Shown: in pieces, positions 53,421 through 60,370 of the stretch | Layout: the number at the start of each line of letters is the position of its first letter | Numbering within the stretch: the first letter of the stretch is position 1 | DNA from: Streptomyces sp. MH60 | GTDB lineage: Bacteria > Actinomycetota > Actinomycetes > Streptomycetales > Streptomycetaceae | Length of the DNA stretch: 60,370 nt | Direction of reading: 5' to 3' | Assembly: GCF_002939385.1 (NCBI RefSeq) | Contig: NZ_MULI01000044.1 | Coordinates: 1 to 60,370 of the forward strand | Position numbers and translations under genes: made by a program | The notes under the pieces: model-generated | Seen by the model: the letters and a program-made list of their open reading frames with translations, nothing else | Database searches by the model: none | Told to the model about the DNA's origin: nothing

Positions 53421-54230
53421 ATGCCCGCTCCCCGCACCGTCCTGCTCACCGGCGCCGCCGGCGGCCTCGGCACCCTGATGCGGGAACTGCTCCCCGGACA
53501 CGGCTACGAGCTGCGCCTGCTCGACCTGCGCCCGGTCGACGGCGAGCCGGACGCGATCGTCGCCGACCTCGCCGACCGGGACGCCCTGCGCGAGGCGGTC
53601 CGGGGCGTCGACGCGATCATCCACCTCGCGGGCATCTCCCTGGAAGCCTCTTTCGAGAAGATCCTGAAGGCCAACATCGAGGGCACGTACAACCTGTACG
53701 AGGCCGCCCGCGAGGAGGGCGTCGGCCGCATCGTCTTCGCCTCCTCCAACCACGCCGTCGGCTACACCCCGCGCCCGCGGGGCGACGACCCCCTCATCCC
53801 CGTCGACACGCCGCGCCGCCCGGACACCTACTACGGCCTGTCCAAGTGCTTCGGCGAGGACCTCGCCCAGCTCTACTGGGACAAGCACGGCATCGAGACC
53901 GTCTCCGTGCGCATCGGCTCCTGCTTCCCCGAGCCGACCAGCGTGCGCATGCTCTCGGTGTGGATGAGCCCCGCGGACGGCGCCCGCCTCTTCCACGCGG
54001 CCCTCACCGCCGAGAACGTCGGGCACACCGTCGTCCACGGCTCCTCCGCCAACACCCGGCTGTGGTGGGACCTCACCTCCGCGCGGGCACTCGGTTACGA
54101 ACCCCGGGACGACTCCGAGCCGTACGCCGAGAAGCTGATCGCCGAGCAGGGCGACCTCGACCCCGGCGACCCGGCGCACGCCCGCCTCGGCGGCCACTTC
54201 GTGACCGACCCCCCGATCTGGCCGTACTGA
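53421..54230 (+). CDS. udh: Uronate dehydrogenase (NAD-dependent)
   Basis: A short-chain/extended SDR enzyme (269 aa) oxidising D-galacturonate or D-glucuronate to the aldaro-lactone. The N-terminal TGAAGGLG (about residues 10-17) binds NAD, SSNHAVGY (about 108-115) and Y138-x3-K142 (TYYGLSKCFGE) form the catalytic region, and VRIGSCFPEPTSVRMLS is the Udh-specific stretch. Length and motifs agree with characterised bacterial uronate dehydrogenases. An AGGAG ribosome site precedes the ATG. It shares a divergent promoter with kdgD. Confidence 0.93.
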   Translation: MPAPRTVLLTGAAGGLGTLMRELLPGHGYELRLLDLRPVDGEPDAIVADLADRDALREAVRGVDAIIHLAGISLEASFEKILKANIEGTYNLYEAAREEGVGRIVFASSNHAVGYTPRPRGDDPLIPVDTPRRPDTYYGLSKCFGEDLAQLYWDKHGIETVSVRIGSCFPEPTSVRMLSVWMSPADGARLFHAALTAENVGHTVVHGSSANTRLWWDLTSARALGYEPRDDSEPYAEKLIAEQGDLDPGDPAHARLGGHFVTDPPIWPY

Positions 54231-54259
54231 CCGGAAGACGACCCCGCACCACCCTCGAA

Positions 54260-54294
54260 GGAGCGGACGGGCACCGAACGGGCCCGTCCGCTTC
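54260..54294 (+). terminator. Terminator hairpin after udh
   Basis: An 11-bp perfect stem AGCGGACGGGC (54262-54272) / GCCCGTCCGCT (54282-54292) with a 9-nt loop, thirty bp after the stop. Extra pairs can extend it. No T-run follows. Confidence 0.7.
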
Positions 54295-54512
54295 CGCATG
54301 CGGGCATCCGCGCTGCCCGTTCCCACCCCGCCCCGCGCTGCGCCCCAGGTCCGAGACGGGCACCCGGGACCGCAAACGGGCCCACCCGGGCAGTATCGGG
54401 TCCGCAACAGACCTGGTCAGTGCCGCGCGGTCGCTGTAGAACTTCCTCCAAGGGCCGCAGGGGCCCGAACGGGCAAGCACACGGCGACGAGGCGGTGAGG
54501 CGGGTGTTCGGC

Positions 54513-55289
54513 ATGAGTACGGGGACAAGGACGACGGAAGAGCGTCGGCACGAGATCGTGCGCGTGGCCCGCGCCACCGGCTCGGTCGACGTCACCGCGC
54601 TCGCCGCCGAACTGGGCGTCGCCAAGGAGACCGTACGACGGGACCTGCGCGCCCTGGAGGACCACGGCCTGGTCCGCCGTACCCACGGCGGCGCCTACCC
54701 GGTGGAGAGCGCCGGGTTCGAGACCACGCTCGCCTTCCGCGCCACCAGCCACCTGCCCGAGAAGCGCCGGATCGCGTCCGCGGCCGTGGAACTGCTCGGC
54801 GACGCGGAGACGGTCTTCGTCGACGAGGGCTTCACCCCCCAGCTCATCGCCGAGGCACTGCCCAGGGACCGGCCGCTGACCGTGGTCACCGCGTCCCTGC
54901 CGGTCGCCGGCGCGCTCGCGGAGGCCGGTGACACCTCCGTCCTGCTGCTCGGCGGCCGGGTCCGCCCGGGCACCCTGGCCACCGTCGACCACTGGACGAC
55001 GAAGATGCTGGCCGGCTTCGTCGTCGACCTGGCCTACATCGGCGCCAACGGCATCTCCCGCGAGCACGGCCTCACCACCCCCGACCCCGCGGTCAGCGAG
55101 GTCAAGGCGCAGGCCATCCGGGCCGCCCGCCGCACGGTGTTCGTCGGCGCGCACACCAAGTTCGGGGCGGTGAGCTTCTGCCGCTTCGCGGAGGTCGGCG
55201 CCCTGGAGGCCATCGTCACCAGCACCCTGCTGCCCACGGCCGAGGCCCACCGCTACTCCCTGCTGGGACCCCAGATCATCCGCGTCTGA
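54513..55289 (+). CDS. DeoR-family transcriptional regulator
   Basis: A 258-aa repressor. The N-terminal helix-turn-helix is VDVTALAAELGVAKETVRRDLRALEDHGLVRRTHGGA (about residues 20-56), the DeoR signature. The effector domain is the phosphosugar-binding DeoR C-terminal fold, with VFVDEGFTPQLIAEAL and the ending FVGAHTKFGAVSFCRFAEV. ATG 54513 fits the family; GTG 54504 is another possible start. It precedes the transporter and polyol dehydrogenase genes in the same direction and probably controls them. Confidence 0.92.
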   Translation: MSTGTRTTEERRHEIVRVARATGSVDVTALAAELGVAKETVRRDLRALEDHGLVRRTHGGAYPVESAGFETTLAFRATSHLPEKRRIASAAVELLGDAETVFVDEGFTPQLIAEALPRDRPLTVVTASLPVAGALAEAGDTSVLLLGGRVRPGTLATVDHWTTKMLAGFVVDLAYIGANGISREHGLTTPDPAVSEVKAQAIRAARRTVFVGAHTKFGAVSFCRFAEVGALEAIVTSTLLPTAEAHRYSLLGPQIIRV

Positions 55290-55385
55290 GCACCGGCCCG
55301 GACCCCACCGGTGGCCGCACGGCACACCCACCCCTTCCACTGCCCCTTACCTCCCCATACCTCCCCATACGTTCAGGAGCGATCC

Positions 55386-56756
55386 ATGCGAACCCAGAGC
55401 CGACGGAGGCCGCGAGCCACGCTCGCCATGGCCGCCGCAGGGACGCTGCTCGCCCCGCTGCTCACCGGCTGCTGGGTCGGGGCGGGCGGCGCCGGATCCG
55501 GCGGCAACGCCATCAACGTCCTGATGGTCAACAACCCGCAGATGGTCGAACTGCAGAAGCTCACCGCCGACCACTTCACCAAGGAGACCGGCATCAAGGT
55601 GAACTTCACCGTCCTGCCGGAGAACGACGTCCGCGACAAGATCAGCCAGGACTTCGCCAACCAGGCCGGCCAGTACGACGCCGCCACCCTCTCCAACTAC
55701 GAGATACCGATCTACGCCCGCAACGACTGGCTGCACGAGATGGACTCCTACGTCGCCAAGGACCCGGCCTACGACGAGCAGGACGTCCTCGGCCCGATGC
55801 GCGAGTCCCTCACCGGCGACGACGGCAAGCTCTACGGCCAGCCCTTCTACGGCGAGTCCTCCTTCCTGATGTACCGCAAGGACCTGTTCGCCAAGGCGGG
55901 CCTCGAGATGCCCGAACACCCCACCTGGTCCCAGGTGGCCGGCTTCGCCGAGAAACTCGACGGGTCCGAACCCGGCATGAAGGGCATCTGCCTGCGCGGA
56001 CTGCCCGGCTGGGGCGAGCTGATGGCACCCCTGACGACGGTCGTGAACACCTTCGGCGGCACCTGGTTCGACCAGGACTGGCAGGCCCGGCTCGACTCCC
56101 CCGAGTGGCAGAAGGCCACGAAGTTCTACGTCGACCTGGTCCGCGAGCACGGCGAGTCCGGCGCCGCCCAGTCCGGCTTCGCCGAGTGCCTGAACAACAT
56201 GACCCAGGGCAAGGTCGCCATGTGGTACGACGCCACCTCGGCGGCCGGCTCCCTGGACGCCGCCAAGTCCCCGGTCAAGGGCAAGATCGGCTACGCCCCG
56301 GCGCCCGTGGAGAAGACGGACTCCTCCGGCTGGCTCTACACCTGGGCCTGGGGCATCCAGAAGGCCTCCCGCAACTCCGACAAGGCCTGGAAGTTCGTCT
56401 CCTGGGCGTCCAGCAAGGAGTACGAGCAGCTGGTCGGCGACGAGATCGGCTGGTCCAACGTCCCGGCCGGCAAGCGCGCCTCGACGTACAAGAACCCGGC
56501 CTACGTCAAGGAGGCCGCCGCCTTCCAGGAGATGACCCGCAAGGCCATCGAGGGCGCCAAGCCCAAGGACCCCGGCGTGCAGCCGCGGCCCGCGCCCGGC
56601 ATCCAGTTCGTCGGCATCCCCGAGTTCACCGACCTCGGTACCAAGGTCTCCCAGGAGATCAGCGCGGCCATCGCCGGACGCCAGTCCGTCGAGGAGGCCC
56701 TGAAGAAGTCCCAGCAGCTCGCCGAGAAGATCTCCGAGGAGTACGAGGGACGATGA
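55386..56756 (+). CDS. ABC transporter sugar/polyol-binding lipoprotein
   Basis: A 456-aa extracellular solute-binding lipoprotein. The lipobox is LLTGC after a basic N-terminus and hydrophobic stretch. The mature protein begins Gly-rich and continues NVLMVNNPQMVELQKLTADHF, then FYGESSFLMYRKDLF and WLYTWAWGIQKASRNSDKAWKF, as in polyol (sorbitol/mannitol) and other sugar-binding proteins. An AGGAG site precedes ATG 55386. The stop overlaps the first permease ATG. Confidence 0.93.
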   Translation: MRTQSRRRPRATLAMAAAGTLLAPLLTGCWVGAGGAGSGGNAINVLMVNNPQMVELQKLTADHFTKETGIKVNFTVLPENDVRDKISQDFANQAGQYDAATLSNYEIPIYARNDWLHEMDSYVAKDPAYDEQDVLGPMRESLTGDDGKLYGQPFYGESSFLMYRKDLFAKAGLEMPEHPTWSQVAGFAEKLDGSEPGMKGICLRGLPGWGELMAPLTTVVNTFGGTWFDQDWQARLDSPEWQKATKFYVDLVREHGESGAAQSGFAECLNNMTQGKVAMWYDATSAAGSLDAAKSPVKGKIGYAPAPVEKTDSSGWLYTWAWGIQKASRNSDKAWKFVSWASSKEYEQLVGDEIGWSNVPAGKRASTYKNPAYVKEAAAFQEMTRKAIEGAKPKDPGVQPRPAPGIQFVGIPEFTDLGTKVSQEISAAIAGRQSVEEALKKSQQLAEKISEEYEGR

Positions 56757-57697
56757 CCGCCACCACAACGGCCCCCTCGGCCGCACCCGAACACACCCGC
56801 CCCACCGTCCGCCCGCCGTCCGGCCGGCTGCGCGCCTGGGCCACCCGCGCCCCCCTCCTCCCCGCGCTGATCTTCATGATCGCGGTCACCCAGCTGCCCT
56901 TCGTGGCAACCCTGGTGATCTCCTTCTTCGACTGGAACGCCCTCTATCCCGACGCCCGCAGCTTCGCCGGTTTCGCCAACTACGGCGATGTCCTCGGCGA
57001 CGCCGCCCTGCGCAAGTCGGTGTGGACGACGATCCTGCTCACCGTGGCGGTCGTCCTGGTCAGCCTGGTCCTCGGCCTGGCCCTCGCCCTGCTCCTCGAC
57101 CGGAGGTTCAAGGGCCGCGGCGTGGTCCGCACCCTCCTGATCGCCCCGTTCCTGGTGGTCCCGGTGGCGGCGGCCCTGCTCTGGAAGCACGTCCTCTACA
57201 ACCCCGAATACGGCCTGCTCAACGGCCTGTTGCACTACGTCGGCGGACCCCAGCCGGACTGGATCTCGAACACCCCGCTGCTCGCGGTCGAGGCCTCACT
57301 GGTGTGGCAGTGGACGCCGTTCATGATGCTCATCCTGCTGGCCGGACTGCAGAGCCGGGACCAGCAGCAGATCGAGGCCGCCCGGGTGGACGGCGCGGGC
57401 GACTGGCAGATCTTCGTCCACCTCACCCTCCCCCACCTGCGCCGCTACCTGGAACTCGGCGCCCTGCTCGGCTCGATCTACATCGTCCAGAACTTCGACG
57501 CGGTCTTCACGATCACGTCCGGCGGCCTGGGCACGGCCAACCTGCCCTACACCGTCTACCAGAGCTTCTACCAGGCCCACGAGAACGGCCTCGCGTCGGC
57601 CGCGGGCGTCCTGGTCGTCATCGGCTCGATCATCATCGCCACCTTCGCGCTGCGCGTGGTGTCGTCCCTGTTCCGCGAGGAGGTCGGCCGCGCATGA
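56753..57697 (+). CDS. ABC polyol/sugar transporter permease (MalF type)
   Basis: A 314-aa inner-membrane permease. The Pro/Thr-rich cytoplasmic N-terminus precedes the first helix (about residue 38). The EAA loop is QQQIEAARVDGAGDWQIFVHLTLP. Four-base overlaps with the binding-protein gene and the second permease. No ATPase is encoded in the operon. Confidence 0.94.
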   Translation: MTATTTAPSAAPEHTRPTVRPPSGRLRAWATRAPLLPALIFMIAVTQLPFVATLVISFFDWNALYPDARSFAGFANYGDVLGDAALRKSVWTTILLTVAVVLVSLVLGLALALLLDRRFKGRGVVRTLLIAPFLVVPVAAALLWKHVLYNPEYGLLNGLLHYVGGPQPDWISNTPLLAVEASLVWQWTPFMMLILLAGLQSRDQQQIEAARVDGAGDWQIFVHLTLPHLRRYLELGALLGSIYIVQNFDAVFTITSGGLGTANLPYTVYQSFYQAHENGLASAAGVLVVIGSIIIATFALRVVSSLFREEVGRA

Positions 57698-58569
57698 CCG
57701 CCACCGCCGTACGCCCCGTCGTCACCGACGCCAAGCCCGCACCCACCCGCCGCAGGACCGGTGCCGGCCTCGGCCTGGTGGCCTGGCTGGTCGGCATCGT
57801 CTTCTTCCTGCCCATCGCCTGGATGGCGCTGACCTCCTTCCACTCGGAGTCGGACGCCGCCACCAACCCGCCGTCCTTCGCGGCGTCGCTGACGCTGGAC
57901 GGCTACCGCGAGTTCTTCGGCGCGGGCGGCGGCGCCAGCCCCTGGCCGGCGCTGGCCAACTCGGCCGTGGCGTCGATCGCCTCCACCCTCTTCGTCCTGG
58001 TCCTGGCCCTGCCCGCGGCCTACGCCCTGTCCATCCGCCCGGTGAAGAAGTGGACGGACGTCCTGTTCTTCTTCCTCTCCACCAAGATGCTGCCGGTGGT
58101 GGCGGGCCTGCTGCCGATCTACCTGTTCGCCAAGAACACCGACATGCTGGACAACATCTGGCTGCTGGTCATCCTCTACACGTCGATGAACCTGCCGATC
58201 GCGGTCTGGATGATGCAGTCCTTCCTGGCCGAGGTCCCGGTCGCGATCATCGAGGCGGCCCGGGTGGACGGCGCGAAACTGCCCACGATCCTGCTCCGGG
58301 TGGTGGCCCCCATCGCCCTCCCGGGCATCGCCGCCACGTCCCTGATCTGCTTCATCTTCAGCTGGAACGAACTGCTCTTCGCCCGGGTGCTGACGGGCGT
58401 GGTCGCCGAGACCGCCCCCGTCTTCCTGACCGGCTTCATCACCAGCCAGGGCCTCTTCCTGGCCAAGGTGTGCGCCGCGTCGCTCGTCATCTCCCTGCCG
58501 GTGCTCGCCGCGGGGTTCGCCGCCCAGGACAAACTGGTCCAGGGCCTGTCGTTGGGAGCCGTGAAATGA
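57694..58569 (+). CDS. ABC polyol/sugar transporter permease (MalG type)
   Basis: A 291-aa permease partner. Six hydrophobic segments are visible, and the EAA loop reads IIEAARVDGAKLPTILLRVVAP. The FSWNELLFARVLTG segment fits sugar-alcohol transporters. The ATG at 57694 overlaps the previous stop, and its own stop overlaps the dehydrogenase ATG. Confidence 0.94.
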   Translation: MTATAVRPVVTDAKPAPTRRRTGAGLGLVAWLVGIVFFLPIAWMALTSFHSESDAATNPPSFAASLTLDGYREFFGAGGGASPWPALANSAVASIASTLFVLVLALPAAYALSIRPVKKWTDVLFFFLSTKMLPVVAGLLPIYLFAKNTDMLDNIWLLVILYTSMNLPIAVWMMQSFLAEVPVAIIEAARVDGAKLPTILLRVVAPIALPGIAATSLICFIFSWNELLFARVLTGVVAETAPVFLTGFITSQGLFLAKVCAASLVISLPVLAAGFAAQDKLVQGLSLGAVK

Positions 58570-59555
58570 AGGCCGCCGTCATCGAGTCCGTGGGCCGCGC
58601 CGTCGTCACCGAGGTCCCGGACCCGACGCCAGGGCCGCGCGAGGTCGTCGTCGAGGTGGCCGCCTGCGGCCTGTGCGGCACCGACCTGCACATCCTCCAG
58701 GGCGAGTTCGCGCCCAAGCTCCCGATCGTGCCGGGCCACGAGTTCGCCGGCGAGGTCGTCGGCGTCGGCGCCCAGGTCACGGAGGTGGCGGTCGGCGACC
58801 AGGTCGCGGTCGACCCCTCCCTCTACTGCTACGAGTGCCGCTACTGCCGCACCGGCCACAACAACCTCTGCGAGCGCTGGGCCGCCATCGGCGTGACGAC
58901 GTCCGGCGGCGCGGCCCAGTACGCGGTGGCGCCGGTCGCGAACTGCGTGAAGCTCCCCGAGCACGTCCGCACCCAGGACGCGGCCCTGATCGAACCGCTC
59001 TCCTGCGCCGTCCGCGGCTACGACGTCCTCCAGTCCCGCCTCGGCGCCCACGTCCTGATCTACGGCTCCGGCACGATGGGCCTGATGATGCTGGAGCTGG
59101 CCAAGCGCACCGGCGCGGCCAGCGTCGACATGGTCGACCTCAACCCGGCCCGCCTGGAGACGGCCCGCGGCCTCGGCGTCTCGGCCTCGGCCGCCACCCC
59201 CGACGAGCTGGACCGCCCCCAGGGCTGGGACCTGGTCATCGACGCCACCGGCAACGCGGCGGCGATCCAGGACGGCCTCGACCGGGTCGCCAAGGCCGGC
59301 ACCTTCCTCCAGTTCGGCGTCGCCGACTACGCCACGCGCGTCCAGATCGACCCGTACCGCATCTACAACCAGGAGATCACCATCACCGGTTCCATGGCGG
59401 TCCTCCACAGCTACGAGCGCGCGGCGGAACTGTTCGCGGGCGGCGTCCTGGACCCGGACGTCTTCATCAGCGACCGCATCGAACTGGACCGCTACCCCCA
59501 GGCCCTGGAGCAGTTCGCGGCGGGCGTGGGCCGCAAGATCGTGGTCGTGCCCTAG
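58566..59555 (+). CDS. Zinc-dependent polyol/alcohol dehydrogenase (MDR family)
   Basis: A 329-aa medium-chain dehydrogenase, probably oxidising an imported sugar alcohol to a ketose. Catalytic zinc ligands are C37 (CGLCGTDLH), H58 and E59 (PGHEF). The structural zinc lobe is CYECRYCRTGHNNLC with all four Cys. The NAD motif is IYGSGTMGLMML. It is translationally coupled to the permease and ends the operon. The substrate could be arabinitol, xylitol or sorbitol. Confidence 0.92.
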   Translation: MKAAVIESVGRAVVTEVPDPTPGPREVVVEVAACGLCGTDLHILQGEFAPKLPIVPGHEFAGEVVGVGAQVTEVAVGDQVAVDPSLYCYECRYCRTGHNNLCERWAAIGVTTSGGAAQYAVAPVANCVKLPEHVRTQDAALIEPLSCAVRGYDVLQSRLGAHVLIYGSGTMGLMMLELAKRTGAASVDMVDLNPARLETARGLGVSASAATPDELDRPQGWDLVIDATGNAAAIQDGLDRVAKAGTFLQFGVADYATRVQIDPYRIYNQEITITGSMAVLHSYERAAELFAGGVLDPDVFISDRIELDRYPQALEQFAAGVGRKIVVVP

Positions 59556-59580
59556 CGCTTTCCAGCCGGCGCCCGGCACC

Positions 59581-59688
59581 TCCAGCCCGTCCGGCGTTCG
59601 AGGACAAGGCCCGTTCAGGGCCTAGGCGGGGGTCTGGGGGCGGCAACCCCCAGGGACGGGAACGGGACGGGGCGGCGGGGGCGAGAAC
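59581..59688 (-). repeat. Dispersed repeat (SSNAGRA-type), intergenic copy
   Basis: The reverse complement of this stretch matches the copy in cobB over about 105 bases with roughly 15% difference. Its stem (T-GGGGG / CCCCC-A) keeps pairing where the cobB copy has C-GGGGG / CCCCC-G, a compensatory change. It lies between the polyol dehydrogenase and the TerD-like gene and could also act as a terminator. Confidence 0.85.
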
Positions 59689-59774
59689 ACCCTGCGACAG
59701 CCGCCCCCACCACCCCCGACCCGATTGGCCCCCGGGTAAGGGAACGGTAAAACGCCCCCGCTCGTTCACCCGGC

Positions 59775-60370
59775 ATGACAGCTATGACCCCCGGCTCGAA
59801 CATCCCCCTCTCCGCCGCCCGCGTGACGGTGGACGTCGCCGCCCCCGTGCGGCTCGACGTATCGGGCCTGCTGCTCACCGCCGACGGCAAGGTGCGCTCC
59901 GACGACGACTTCATCTTCTACAACCAGCCCACCGGCCAGGGCGTGACCTACCGCTCCGGCGGCGGCACCGCCCCGGACGCGATCGTGGTGGACACCTCCG
60001 CCGTCCCCCCGGGCATCGAGAAGATCGTCGTCACCGCCAGCCCGGACGCCGCCGGCCAGACCTTCCAGGGCATCGAGCCGACCGCCACCATCCGCAACGC
60101 GGACGACAACTCCGAGCTCGCCACCTTCACGCCGCCGCAGCTCGGCGCCGAGACCGCCCTGGTGATCGTCGAGGTCTACCTGCGCAACGGCGCCTGGAAG
60201 GCCCGCGCGGTCGGCCAGGGCTACGCCAACGGCCTGGCGGGCATCGCTACGGACTTCGGCGTCTCGGTGGAGGAACCGGTGGCCCCGGCCCAGCCGGCCA
60301 CCCCGCCGCGGTCCCAGGCGGTCACGCCCCCGCCCCCGCCCGCCGCGGCGCCCACGATGCCCGCCGCCCC
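59775..60370 (+). CDS. TerD-family protein (3' truncated by window)
   Basis: The first 198 codons of a tellurium-resistance TerD-domain protein. MTPGSNIPLSAARVTVDV marks the N-terminus, and DDFIFYNQPTGQGVTYR and the following VEVYLRNGAWKARAVGQGYANGLAGIATDFGV are family motifs, with the Asp residues forming the calcium site. After about residue 175 the sequence becomes Pro/Ala-rich, as in Streptomyces TerD proteins that carry a long linker. The gene runs off the window. Start ATG 59775 or ATG 59784. Confidence 0.92.
   Translation, partial: MTAMTPGSNIPLSAARVTVDVAAPVRLDVSGLLLTADGKVRSDDDFIFYNQPTGQGVTYRSGGGTAPDAIVVDTSAVPPGIEKIVVTASPDAAGQTFQGIEPTATIRNADDNSELATFTPPQLGAETALVIVEVYLRNGAWKARAVGQGYANGLAGIATDFGVSVEEPVAPAQPATPPRSQAVTPPPPPAAAPTMPAA

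Noticed and set aside
54231..54512. An N-terminal extension of the DeoR regulator or a separate small gene
   Set aside because: The stretch holds a terminator and promoter-like sequence; the extended frame is Arg-rich and unlike the DeoR family.
59556..59774. Small open frame on the minus strand ending in a SSNAGRA-type sequence
   Set aside because: It is the translated dispersed repeat, a common false gene in Streptomyces annotation.

Overview
The window is chromosomal DNA of a Streptomyces or very close relative. Genes have more than 90% G/C at third codon positions, GTG and TTG starts are common, most operon genes overlap by four bases (ATGA/GTGA/TTGA), and ectABCD, LAETG sortase-type surface proteins, MsiK-type ABC importers without their own ATPase and typical Streptomyces dispersed repeats are all present. 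From memory, unchecked, the order resembles the SCO1850-SCO1900 part of the S. coelicolor A3(2) chromosome.

Layout. (1) 1-17284: cobalamin biosynthesis. cobD(partial)-cobQ-cobN-chelatase(ID-type)-cobO-cobB-cobI run as one translationally coupled operon. A ZIP metal transporter follows on the other strand, then cobM-cobL(cbiET)-cbiG/cobJ-cbiX-cobC. The cluster combines late aerobic cobalt insertion (CobN plus AAA/VWA partner) with proteins of the early-insertion route (CbiX, CbiG). The chelatase partner gene is frameshifted as written, and cobB carries an in-frame copy of a dispersed repeat. (2) 17370-21424: an LAETG surface protein, an amidohydrolase, a small membrane protein with a likely frameshift and a class V aminotransferase. 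(3) 21425-25153: the ectoine/5-hydroxyectoine operon ectABCD. It has an unusual AT-rich leader with a long dyad that takes in the ectA start codon, and a strong terminator at the end. (4) 25175-34598: class V aminotransferase, DsbA-like oxidoreductase, DUF1349 protein, 2-oxoglutarate-semialdehyde-type dehydrogenase divergent from an IclR regulator, GNAT, a secreted-type PBP transpeptidase, an ECF sigma factor with a membrane partner, and a HAD phosphatase.

(5) 34716-54230: plant cell-wall (pectin, with arabinan or xylan) utilisation. It includes a GDSL acetylesterase, a pectate lyase, a pectinesterase, a sugar ABC importer with a GH43 glycosidase, a PmoA-like protein and a Gfo/Idh/MocA oxidoreductase. 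An IlvD/Edd sugar-acid dehydratase and a DapA-family enzyme sit under a GntR regulator. Uronate dehydrogenase lies divergent from 5-dehydro-4-deoxyglucarate dehydratase and an unknown protein. Together with the aldehyde dehydrogenase at 27870-29414 these genes form two converging oxidative routes, from uronic acids and from pentonic acids, both leading through 2-oxoglutarate semialdehyde to 2-oxoglutarate. (6) 54513-59555: DeoR regulator, ABC importer and zinc polyol dehydrogenase, probably for a sugar alcohol. (7) A dispersed repeat and the start of a TerD-family gene close the window.

No tRNA, rRNA, CRISPR array, insertion sequence or phage gene was seen.
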